Source of the DNA: Saprospiraceae bacterium
Lineage (GTDB): Bacteria > Bacteroidota > Bacteroidia > Chitinophagales > Saprospiraceae
Direction: 5' to 3'
DNA: 6,262 nucleotides
Assembly: GCA_016787375.1 (NCBI GenBank)
Contig: JAEUUM010000133.1
Span: 1 to 6,262, forward strand
The position numbers were made by a program, and so were the translations under genes. The notes under the pieces were generated by a model. The model was not told the DNA's origin and searched no databases. It worked only from the letters and a program-made list of their open reading frames with translations. How positions within the stretch are numbered: the first letter of the stretch is position 1; each line of letters starts with the position of its first letter. Below are positions 1 through 5,495 of the stretch, piece after piece.

Positions 1-495
1 GATGATATCATCAGTCATGACTTCAGGGTTACGCCTGGCGATTTAAAAAACGAGGTATTGACCGATGTTGCAATTTTGTACTCGGACAGCGCAGTTGTGA
101 GGGTCAAGGTTAGCGGCAAAGAGTTGGTAAGGTCACTGGATGCAGAGCAAGGCAAAGAAGAGTTTACAAAGGGTGTTTTTGTTGAGTTTTTTAATGAAAC
201 AGGCCAGGTAACATCTACTTTAAAAGCCGATTATGCATTCAGAAATGAAAATAAAGACGAGATTACGGTTCAGGGCAACGTCCTGCTTACCAGCAACAAG
301 AAGGAGACCATGGAGACCGACGAGTTGATATGGGATAAGCGCAAAGAAATTGTTTACACCGAAAAATTTGTCCTTGTAAAAACCGCCAAAGAACAAGCTT
401 GGGGACACGGATTTGTCTCCAACCAGAATTTTACCGAATGGCGCATCAAAGGCTTCGAAGGACAATTGCCGGCTGAAAAAATGGGGGTTGAGTAA
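1..495 (+). CDS. lptC: LptC, lipopolysaccharide export protein (5' end cut by window edge)
   Basis: The reading frame is open from base 1 to the TAA at 493-495 and gives 164 residues of a protein of roughly 190, so the N-terminal membrane anchor or signal region lies outside the window. The sequence matches the LptC (DUF1239-type) pattern as found in Bacteroidota: a 'VAILYSDSAVVRVKV' strand near visible residues 23-37, then a run of short beta strands with 'VFVEFFNETG', 'STLKADYAF', 'ITVQGNVLL', 'METDELIWD' and 'KRKEIVYTEKFV', and a C-terminal 'GHGFVSNQNFTEW'. This is the one-sided beta-jellyroll seen in LptA and LptC. From family knowledge, LptC is a single-pass inner-membrane protein that receives LPS from the LptB2FG transporter and passes it to the periplasmic LptA bridge. 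A TTG at base 58 is not the start, because homology continues upstream of it. No convincing terminator follows; only a weak AT-only inverted repeat (AATAT/ATATT) sits just after the stop. Confidence 0.88.
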   Translation, partial: DDIISHDFRVTPGDLKNEVLTDVAILYSDSAVVRVKVSGKELVRSLDAEQGKEEFTKGVFVEFFNETGQVTSTLKADYAFRNENKDEITVQGNVLLTSNKKETMETDELIWDKRKEIVYTEKFVLVKTAKEQAWGHGFVSNQNFTEWRIKGFEGQLPAEKMGVE

Positions 496-570
496 AGAGA
501 ATATCTTATATTTTATTAGTTAAATAAAAATTGAGATGGCGCATAAATGATGAATTCCCTATCTGTTTAA

Positions 571-681
571 GCGGGGGTTGGCATTTTTAGTCAGTTAAGT
601 TACTCCGATTCCAAAACATTTGCTGTAACACTCGCCCAGAATGGCAGCATTGACGAACAAATTTCAGAACTTAAAAAGTAA
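571..681 (+). pseudogene. A1: 3' remnant of the A-family gene
   Basis: A frame ending at TAA 679-681 encodes 'VGIFSQLSYSDSKTFAVT' and 'LAQNGSIDEQISELKK', which aligns without gaps to the C-terminus of A2 at 1926-2027. In-frame upstream is a TAA at 568-570, no start codon opens this frame, and no relative of the A2 head (signal peptide, CxxC) is visible between lptC and this point. I read it as a 5'-truncated copy left by a deletion or an unequal recombination event that ended between lptC and the repeat. It stops 6 nt before the ATG of B1 and in the same frame, and its last codons carry the AGGAG that could serve B1. Function of the family is unknown. Confidence 0.6.
577..678 (+). repeat. Direct repeat, copy 1 (A-family tail)
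   Basis: This 102-nt stretch is matched by 1926-2027 without an indel; by hand count 95 of 102 positions are identical. The longest identical runs are about 34 nt (from 'gattccaaaac' to 'cgcccaga') and 27 nt (from 'gacgaacaaat' to the final AAG). Similarity weakens just upstream and continues patchily downstream through the start of the following B gene ('gatgaggg'). Confidence 0.92.
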
Positions 682-687
682 GGAGAG

Positions 688-1587
688 ATGAGGGTTTTAA
701 GTGTCATAATCATAATGGTTTTGCCCTTTCTTTCATTTTCACAAGATCTGGTCAGGTTTAAATACTTTGAAAACACTGAGGAATTTAAAAGGGGAGAGTT
801 TAAAGGATTGGTAAAAGGAGTAGAATTTTATGATACAGCCGGCAGGATGACGTCTGAATATGATTTTACTACCATCGAACCTCTTGATCGAATCTATAAA
901 TTGGGGTTGGAGAATAATTGGATAGAGCAAATCAATTATAAGGTTGAAGGCTCGAGAGTAAACACATACTCTAGATCTGATTCTATATTTTGGTCTCCCT
1001 TTATAACATCTAAACAATGTAGACAATTCAAGCCAGAAGGAATAAAGGATTTTTACCCTGTAGTAATTTACAAGAATGATTCAATGCTGCTTTTGGCCCA
1101 GCAAGCTACTTTTTATTTTCAAGAAGAAGGCGCTGATAAATTTGATCCGCACATATACAAAGTTAAAAAAAATGAAGGTGTAAAGCTCTTGCCTGTAAAA
1201 TATCCTCATGCATTTAGAATCAAGAAAAGAGGTAAAGATGGGAAATGGATGCTTGGTTTTCATGGCACCGAATTTGGAAATTGTGACAGAATTTATGACG
1301 AACCCACAATTTTCCTAATTAATTTGGAAACGGGAGTAATAGATTTGAAATTACCCGTGAGTTTTAACTTCAGGACTGAAAATGATAAAATCGGAAACTA
1401 CACAATATATGACTACGATTTGATTTATTACATTGATCCTGTAAGAAGAGTTTATTGGAAGTATATAATAGATTTAGAAAAAGAAGAGCGAGTTAATATT
1501 GAGGATAGAAAAATCATTATTAAAGATAAAGAAGGAGCAGTTAGAGAACTTGATATTAACAATTCTTGTAAACCATTTTATTATTAG
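688..1587 (+). CDS. B1: secreted or periplasmic protein of unknown function
   Basis: The gene encodes 299 residues with a clear signal peptide: Arg2, a hydrophobic core 'VLSVIIIMVLPFLSF' and a probable cut at SFS-Q19 or Q19-D20. I do not recognise the family. The mature part is rich in aromatic and charged residues and in likely beta strands, with no transmembrane segment and no known catalytic motif; it ends in 'CKPFYY'. Residues 32-50 (EFK-x-G-x3-G-x-V-x-G-x2-FY-DT) match residues 28-47 of B2, so the two are probably paralogs, although the rest has diverged strongly. The ATG at 688 is chosen because it leads straight into the signal peptide and because B2 also begins MRVL. An AGGAG at 681-685 lies only 2 nt from the ATG, close for a standard Shine-Dalgarno. 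The gene follows the A1 remnant by 6 nt and precedes A2 by 2 nt. Codon use is visibly more AT-rich than in asnS. It could be an envelope-associated or a secreted effector-like protein; there is no direct evidence for either. Confidence 0.75.
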   Translation: MRVLSVIIIMVLPFLSFSQDLVRFKYFENTEEFKRGEFKGLVKGVEFYDTAGRMTSEYDFTTIEPLDRIYKLGLENNWIEQINYKVEGSRVNTYSRSDSIFWSPFITSKQCRQFKPEGIKDFYPVVIYKNDSMLLLAQQATFYFQEEGADKFDPHIYKVKKNEGVKLLPVKYPHAFRIKKRGKDGKWMLGFHGTEFGNCDRIYDEPTIFLINLETGVIDLKLPVSFNFRTENDKIGNYTIYDYDLIYYIDPVRRVYWKYIIDLEKEERVNIEDRKIIIKDKEGAVRELDINNSCKPFYY

Positions 1588-1721
1588 TTATGATTTTCTC
1601 AAGGTTAAATAGAAATATATTTGTAATATTCCAATGGTGTAGCTTGATTTGCAATATGTTAGGGCAATCTCAAACCAATGTTTTTTACCAGCCATGTAGT
1701 CCATGTGGGACAAATTACATC

Positions 1722-1724
1722 TAA
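1722..1724 (+). other. In-frame TAA inside A2
   Basis: The codons read ATC-TAA-AAT. The stop falls directly after YQPCxxCxxxxI. The separate A3 reading frame stops with TAA at the equivalent place (3102-3104), directly after YQLCxxCxxxxI. This makes a chance nonsense mutation less obvious than it first looks. Confidence 0.85.
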
Positions 1725-1925
1725 AATTCAGGAGTACCTGAATTTTCAATTAATCAAATAAGTTCTAATTTTGACAGGAGAGATTGTCAATCTTACCTTG
1801 CCACCTGGCATAATGCAATTGAATATTCTACTATACTTGACGATAAAGACAGAGGTTACAAATTTAAGTCAATTGTGCAGGATGGAATTGTTAAGGAAAT
1901 ATATGTAAGTGGAGTAAATTCCGGT

Positions 1926-2027
1926 GTTGGCATTTTAAGTCAGGTAAGTCACTTCGATTCCAAAACATTTGCTGTAACACTCGCCCAGAGTGGCAGCTTA
2001 GACGAACAAATTTCAGAACTTAAAAAG
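1926..2027 (+). repeat. Direct repeat, copy 2 (A-family tail)
   Basis: This is the partner of 577-678, lying 1349 nt downstream. The seven differences fall in six codons (Phe/Leu, Leu/Val, Tyr/His, Ser/Phe, Asn/Ser, Ile/Leu going from copy 1 to copy 2), and every one changes the amino acid. After the repeat the copies differ by about one nt of length: copy 1 reads AAG-TAA-GGAGAG-ATG, whereas copy 2 reads AAG-ATG-GAG-GGA-TGA with the B2 start inside it. Confidence 0.92.
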
Positions 2028-2035
2028 ATGGAGGG

Positions 2036-2974
2036 ATGAGGGTGTTGTTGATAGTGGTATTACTGGTTTTTTCAATTTCTTCTTTTGGGCAAAGGAAGAA
2101 GATTGAAGAAAAATATGAATTTAAGGATGGAAAAAAGACTGGTAGGGTATTAGGGCTCAATTTTTACGGAGATACCGTTAACAGAATTCCTGTAAAGTTT
2201 CTTTCACTCAAAGATCTACAGGCTTTCAGAGAATATGAATTTGATTCAATTCCTGATAGGTGTAAATGGGATAACTCTTACACAGTCATGCTAAAAATAA
2301 ATCAAAAATCTAAGAGAATCCCCTATCTAAAGGCACAAGGTCAATTACCAGACAATCCAGATGATGCAGGTGTTAGAATTTCAACTTACAGTATAATATT
2401 CAGTTCATGTGCAATAGTATATACTAATATGACATTATTGGGCAATGAATACTCAAATCGTATCGCAAGTAATGTGAAGATATTTGACGCCTTTGGCAAA
2501 ATTATCCATGAAGTTACAGATACTACAGAAACCATGTTTGATCATGTAGAAATTGACGAGGATGCAAAATTTATGAGTTGTGTGACATACACCGGACCAA
2601 ACGAATACGGCATCATAAAGGGAGGTACAAAGCAAAGGTCGTCAACTGTATCAATCTATTCATTGCCGGATATGAAATTGGTTTGGAAACGCAAACAATT
2701 AAAATGGCATGTGGAATTAGTTAGATTTGACTATAATTACTTTTATTGGAATGAAAAATCTCCTGATTTCATAGATCAATCAGGCTTTTGTGTTTTTGAT
2801 ATTACTAAAAATATTTGTTACAGAATTTTATTAGATGACAAACAATTTTATGTGGATTCAATAATAAGCGATTTAAATATTGAGTCCAAGGATCAAGGAG
2901 TACTTCTATTTGATATACAATCAAAAAGAAGGATTCCAAAATATTTTGACCGAGACTTTGAAAAATTGAAGTAG
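2036..2974 (+). CDS. B2: secreted or periplasmic protein of unknown function, paralog of B1
   Basis: The gene encodes 312 residues starting MRVL with a signal peptide ('VLLIVVLLVFSISSFGQ', probable cut near SFG-Q19). No known domain is recognised. Residues 28-47 repeat the B1 motif EFK-x-G-x3-G-x-V-x-G-x2-FY-(x)-DT. The mature protein is rich in likely beta strands, and segments such as 'VKIFDAFGKIIHEVTDT', 'STVSIYSLPDMKLVW' and 'FCVFDITKNICYRIL' have the spacing of repeated blade-like beta units; a propeller-like fold is only a guess. The start is set at ATG 2036 because it matches the B1 start. It overlaps the A2 stop by 4 nt (ATGA), which suggests translational coupling. GGAGGG directly abuts this ATG and would fit a GTG at 2042 better, so a two-codon-shorter product cannot be excluded. 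The frame is intact and carries no internal stop, unlike A2 just before it. A3 begins 1 nt after its stop. Confidence 0.75.
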   Translation: MRVLLIVVLLVFSISSFGQRKKIEEKYEFKDGKKTGRVLGLNFYGDTVNRIPVKFLSLKDLQAFREYEFDSIPDRCKWDNSYTVMLKINQKSKRIPYLKAQGQLPDNPDDAGVRISTYSIIFSSCAIVYTNMTLLGNEYSNRIASNVKIFDAFGKIIHEVTDTTETMFDHVEIDEDAKFMSCVTYTGPNEYGIIKGGTKQRSSTVSIYSLPDMKLVWKRKQLKWHVELVRFDYNYFYWNEKSPDFIDQSGFCVFDITKNICYRILLDDKQFYVDSIISDLNIESKDQGVLLFDIQSKRRIPKYFDRDFEKLK

Positions 2975-2975
2975 T

Positions 2976-3104
2976 ATGAAAAAAGTTTTTACTATATTAT
3001 TAGTGATTCTTGTTTCTTTTAACTTTTATGCTCAATTATTGCCTGTCTTGGACAATTTAGGGCAGTATCAATTGTGTACTAATTGTCCTGGATTGAATAT
3101 TTAA
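2976..3104 (+). CDS. A3: 42-residue secreted CxxC peptide, or head of a decayed A gene
   Basis: ATG 2976 lies 1 nt after the B2 stop and opens a 42-codon frame. It has a textbook signal peptide (KK, then 'VFTILLVILVSFNFYA', probable cut at A19-Q20) and a short mature part ending 'GQYQLCTNCPGLNI' before TAA 3102-3104. The C-terminal pattern YQ-x-C-x2-C-x4-I-stop is shared with the A2 head (residues 33-44), with Cys34 and Cys37 here. Either this is a real small secreted peptide of about 22-23 mature residues with a possible disulfide or metal-binding CxxC, or it is the surviving head of a longer A gene whose tail has decayed. The downstream sequence supports decay: protein-like fragments exist only in other frames. 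Its place at the end of the alternating array argues that it belongs with A2 rather than being a random open frame. Confidence 0.45.
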   Translation: MKKVFTILLVILVSFNFYAQLLPVLDNLGQYQLCTNCPGLNI

Positions 3105-3213
3105 CTATTCCTAAAATTAAGCAACTGCAACGAAAAAATGATACTTAAAAAAGTTAGAAGAGCTTACGTTTCACGTCATTGCCAAACAAGATGAATTGGA
3201 CAATTTAACCTAA
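3105..3213 (+). pseudogene. Possible decayed tail of A3
   Basis: No frame is open through this stretch, but two protein-like pieces occur in succession. Starting at 3104 the second frame reads 'TIPKIKQLQRKNDT', and from 3145 the first frame reads 'LKKLEELTFHVIAKQDELDN' followed by LT and TAA 3211-3213. Together they look like the charged, coiled-coil-like C-terminus of a protein broken by at least two frameshifts. No clear match to the A2 tail is visible, so membership in the A family is only inferred from position. The stretch could equally be non-coding. Confidence 0.25.
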
Positions 3214-3261
3214 CATACTCAAAAGTAAATGTATTTTTTAGCAGGATTCTGACATCTCCTT

Positions 3262-3291
3262 TTTGATAGACATATTTATTTCGCAACTTTG
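3262..3291 (+). promoter_or_regulatory. Bacteroidota-type promoter for asnS
   Basis: TTTG at 3262-3265 and CAACTTTG at 3284-3291 are separated by 18 nt. This fits the Bacteroidota vegetative sigma pattern (TTTG near -33, TAnnTTTG near -7, spacing about 19) with one mismatch in the -7 box (C for T). Transcription would begin near 3297-3299, giving a leader of about 35 nt before ATG 3333. It gives asnS its own promoter, independent of the upstream array. Confidence 0.6.
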
Positions 3292-3332
3292 CACCCTTGA
3301 AAATCGTAAAACGCCATAATATTTCAATAAAT

Positions 3333-4784
3333 ATGTCATCAAGAATTAAAATCGCAGAGCTTTTAACTGCGGGAAGTCCAGGTCAAAAAGTAACTGTGAA
3401 GGGTTGGATCAGAACCTTCAGAAACAATCAATTCATCGCGCTGAATGATGGCTCTACCAATGCCAATATTCAGGTGGTGGTGGATTTTGAAAATACCGAC
3501 CCCGCTGAACTGAAACGATACACTACAGGTGCAGCAATCCGGGTAACAGGAGATGTGGTAGAATCACAAGGTAAGGGACAGCGTATCGAGATCACTGCCA
3601 AGGAGATAGAAGTATATGGCGATTGTGATGCTGAAGTGTATCCTTTGCAGCCCAAAAAGCACAGTCTTGAATTCCTGCGCGAAATAGCGCACCTGAGATT
3701 CCGAACCAATACTTTTTCTTCAGTTTTCAGGGTTAGGCATGCACTCGCATTTGCCATTCACCAATATTTCAACAACAGGGGTTTTACGTATATCCATACA
3801 CCTATCATAACAGCATCAGATGCTGAAGGTGCCGGCGAGATGTTCAGAGTATCCACTCTTGATCCGGATAAATTGCCAAGAAATGAGGCCGGTGAGGTGG
3901 ATTACACACAGGATTTCTTTGGGAAACCAACCAACCTGACTGTTTCAGGTCAACTCGAAGCCGAATTGGGTGCCATGGCCTTAAGTGAAGTTTATACTTT
4001 TGGTCCTACTTTCAGGGCGGAAAATTCCAATACCACCCGTCACCTGGCTGAATTCTGGATGATCGAACCCGAAGTTGCGTTTGCGGATCTGAACGACAAC
4101 ATGGATCTGGCCGAAGGTATGTTGAAATATGTTATTGACTATGCTCTTAAAAACTGTGCAGATGATCTGCAGTTTTTAAACGACAGATTGCTCGAAGAGG
4201 AAAAATCAAAACCTCAGAATGAACGTTCTGCAATGTCATTGATCGACAAACTTCAGTTCTGCTTGTCAAATAATTTTGAAAGAATAACGTACACCGAAGC
4301 CATTGAAATTCTAAAAAATTCGAATCCTAACAAAAGAAAGCAATTTAAATACCTCATTGAAGCTTGGGGTGCCGATCTTCAGAGCGAACATGAAAGGTAT
4401 CTTGTCGAAAAGCATTTTCAGAAACCGGTCATACTGACCAACTACCCTGCTCAAATCAAGGCATTTTACATGAGACAAGATGACCCGAAAGAAGGTGTAC
4501 CCGGCCCGACTGTTTCAGCTATGGACATCTTGTTTCCGGGTATTGGCGAGATTGTAGGTGGTTCTCAGAGAGAAGAACGACTTGACCGCTTGACGGCTAA
4601 AATGGAAGAAATGCACATTCCGGCCAAAGAAATGTACTGGTACCTTGATACCAGGAGATTTGGTACTTGCCCTCATGCAGGCTTTGGACTGGGATTTGAA
4701 AGGCTTGTGCTTTTTGTAACCGGAATGTCTAACATCAGAGATGTGATTGCGTTTCCGCGTACACCTGGCAATGCAGAGTTTTAG
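3333..4784 (+). CDS. asnS: Asparaginyl-tRNA synthetase
   Basis: This cytoplasmic class IIb aminoacyl-tRNA synthetase charges tRNA-Asn with asparagine using ATP. The 483 residues comprise an N-terminal OB-fold anticodon-binding domain (about 15-97, beginning 'VTVKGWIRTFRNNQFIALND'), a motif 1 region ('YIHTPIITASDAEGAGEMF', about 154-171), motif 2 ('FRAENSNTTRHLAEFWM', about 227-243) and motif 3 ('GFGLGFERLVLF', about 450-461), ending in the typical 'FPRTPGNAEF'. The 'SGQLEAELGAM' segment before motif 2 and the AENSNT in motif 2 separate it from aspartyl-tRNA synthetases. It is somewhat longer than the E. coli enzyme (466). The start is placed at ATG 3333: a TTG 12 codons upstream (3297) lies at about the expected transcription start, and its extra residues (MKIVKRHNISIN) do not look like synthetase. 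All expected motifs are present and the frame is intact. GC content is visibly higher than in the array upstream, as expected of a core gene. Confidence 0.97.
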   Translation: MSSRIKIAELLTAGSPGQKVTVKGWIRTFRNNQFIALNDGSTNANIQVVVDFENTDPAELKRYTTGAAIRVTGDVVESQGKGQRIEITAKEIEVYGDCDAEVYPLQPKKHSLEFLREIAHLRFRTNTFSSVFRVRHALAFAIHQYFNNRGFTYIHTPIITASDAEGAGEMFRVSTLDPDKLPRNEAGEVDYTQDFFGKPTNLTVSGQLEAELGAMALSEVYTFGPTFRAENSNTTRHLAEFWMIEPEVAFADLNDNMDLAEGMLKYVIDYALKNCADDLQFLNDRLLEEEKSKPQNERSAMSLIDKLQFCLSNNFERITYTEAIEILKNSNPNKRKQFKYLIEAWGADLQSEHERYLVEKHFQKPVILTNYPAQIKAFYMRQDDPKEGVPGPTVSAMDILFPGIGEIVGGSQREERLDRLTAKMEEMHIPAKEMYWYLDTRRFGTCPHAGFGLGFERLVLFVTGMSNIRDVIAFPRTPGNAEF

Positions 4785-4874
4785 CAATTCAGTGACCGTT
4801 GGTTTTAACCCAGATTCAGCCTTAGACACTGAGTCGACAAAATTTTGGAACATTTCAAATATTTGCCAAGTCTA

Positions 4875-4891
4875 ACGACTCCTACAGTCGT
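4875..4891. repeat. Small inverted repeat, 6-bp stem and 5-nt loop
   Basis: ACGACT-CCTAC-AGTCGT forms a perfect 6-bp stem about 90 nt after the asnS stop. It could help end asnS transcription but has no following T-run. A nearby 'gactcgta' echoes the stem sequence. Confidence 0.4.
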
Positions 4892-4994
4892 ATCAGACTC
4901 GTAGTAAGTAAAGCTCGATAAAATCAAAGACTTTCGTTGACTCATGATGCTTCGATCAGAGCCTGATAGACTTTGGATCGTCAGGCCGATAGGG

Positions 4995-5018
4995 CATAAT
5001 CCGCATTAGCGGATTATG
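4995..5018. terminator. Perfect 10-bp inverted repeat with 4-nt loop, possible bidirectional terminator
   Basis: CATAATCCGC-ATTA-GCGGATTATG is a perfect hairpin between two convergent genes, the right place for a terminator acting on both. The stem is strong for this AT-rich DNA, but neither side is followed by a run of T, so it is not a textbook intrinsic terminator. It could instead be a REP-like or other dispersed palindromic element. The hairpin is certain; its role is inferred. Confidence 0.45.
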
Positions 5019-5132
5019 GGTTTGAAATCAATAAATGCAAGTATGAAGGATGAGGCATTAATTAAAAGACCACAACTTTCGTCCAGATTTTCACCCAAGT
5101 GTAGTTAATTTACTTCCAAATTGCTCTATCGT

Positions 5133-5495
5133 TTATTGTAAAAGTTCCTTAAGCTTTTTTGTCAGCTCACGGGTGCTGAAAGGTTTTGTAAAATAATATG
5201 CTGCTCCTGCATCCAAACCTTTTTTTACATCCAAATCTCGCGTTTTGGCACTAATGAATATAACATGGGCATTTTTCAGTTTATCATCACTTTTAATAAT
5301 TTTACAAATTTGAAATCCATCGATATCCGGCATCATGATGTCCAATAAAACCAAGTCCGGAACAGTTTGATTCAATAATTGCAATGCTTCTTCACCATTT
5401 CTTGCAATAAAAACAGAAAAGCCTTCTTTTTTCATGAGAAATTCAAGAGACATCAATATATAAGGGTCATCATCAACTATAAGGATCTTCTTCAT
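5133..5495 (-). CDS. Single-domain response regulator (CheY-like receiver)
   Basis: The 120-residue protein is one REC domain with no output domain. The acidic pocket is D8-D9-D10 ('ILIVDDDP'), the phosphoacceptor is D52 in 'LVLLDIMMPDIDG', the switch residue is S82 in 'VIFISAKT', and the conserved lysine is K104 in 'YYFTKPFS'. The length is that of a bare receiver, so it probably acts by protein-protein contact or as a relay partner rather than by binding DNA. Its ATG at 5493-5495 lies inside the 3' end of the kinase gene (23-nt overlap), so the two are co-transcribed and probably translationally coupled; the kinase is its likely phosphodonor. The stop is TAA. No promoter of its own is seen. 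Confidence 0.93.
   Translation of the reverse strand: MKKILIVDDDPYILMSLEFLMKKEGFSVFIARNGEEALQLLNQTVPDLVLLDIMMPDIDGFQICKIIKSDDKLKNAHVIFISAKTRDLDVKKGLDAGAAYYFTKPFSTRELTKKLKELLQ

Larger units (their letters stand above)
1590..2039 (+). pseudogene. A2: secreted CxxC A-family gene interrupted by an in-frame TAA
   Basis: The frame opens with ATG 1590, two nt after the B1 stop. It encodes a signal-peptide-like start (Arg5, Arg8, core 'IFVIFQWCSLICNML', probable cut near LGQ25), then 'VFYQPCSPCGTNYI' with Cys36 and Cys39, then TAA at 1722-1724 after 44 residues. The same frame then runs open for about 104 more codons ('NSGVPEFSINQISSNF', 'CQSYLATWHNAIEYS', 'KEIYVSGVNSGVGIL', 'LAQSGSLDEQISELKK') to TGA 2037-2039. 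The tail is clearly the same family as the A1 remnant. The simplest reading is a recent nonsense mutation (a single C-to-T change could turn CAA into TAA) in a gene of about 148 codons, since nothing else in the frame is broken. Alternatives are a genuine 44-residue secreted peptide, stop readthrough, or a sequencing error. The stop overlaps the B2 start (ATGA), as in a translationally coupled pair. No classical lipobox precedes Cys17 or Cys21. Confidence 0.6.
4785..5132 (+). other. Gene-free convergent spacer between asnS and the response regulator
   Basis: This 348-nt stretch lies between the asnS stop (plus strand) and the regulator stop (minus strand). I see no supported gene on either strand. 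It contains several inverted repeats listed separately, a 10-nt AT-core palindrome (CAAAATTTTG, 4838-4847), and a GCCTGA/TCAGGC pair (4961-4966 with 4981-4986) partly interleaved with CGATC/GATCG (4953-4957 with 4976-4980). No classical hairpin followed by a U-run is seen for either flanking gene. It may be a structured terminator region or a copy of a dispersed intergenic repeat. Confidence 0.6.

Noticed and set aside
58..60. TTG as the start of the lptC coding region
   Set aside because: The frame is open to base 1 and LptC-like sequence continues upstream; the gene is simply cut by the window edge.
739..1263. Minus-strand open frames opposite B1
   Set aside because: They have no start context or recognisable protein features and lie wholly opposite a better supported gene.
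1616..1623. TATATTTG, a perfect match to the Bacteroidota -7 box inside the A2 signal peptide region
   Set aside because: No TTTG lies at the right distance upstream (only TTTC at 17 nt), and such words are common by chance in AT-rich DNA.
1590..1667. Lipoprotein signal (lipobox) at Cys17 or Cys21 of A2
   Set aside because: The residue before each Cys (Trp or Ile) is not Gly, Ala or Ser, so the lipobox rule is not met.
571..2039. Transposon or insertion sequence origin of the direct repeat
   Set aside because: The repeat lies within coding-type sequence at the ends of homologous genes, with no transposase, terminal inverted repeats or target duplications; tandem gene duplication explains it better.
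3297..3299. TTG as the asnS start
   Set aside because: It sits at the predicted transcription start, and the 12 extra residues are not synthetase-like.
4515..4853. Minus-strand open frame of 112 codons opposite the end of asnS
   Set aside because: It is a shadow of the asnS coding strand and its translation is not protein-like.
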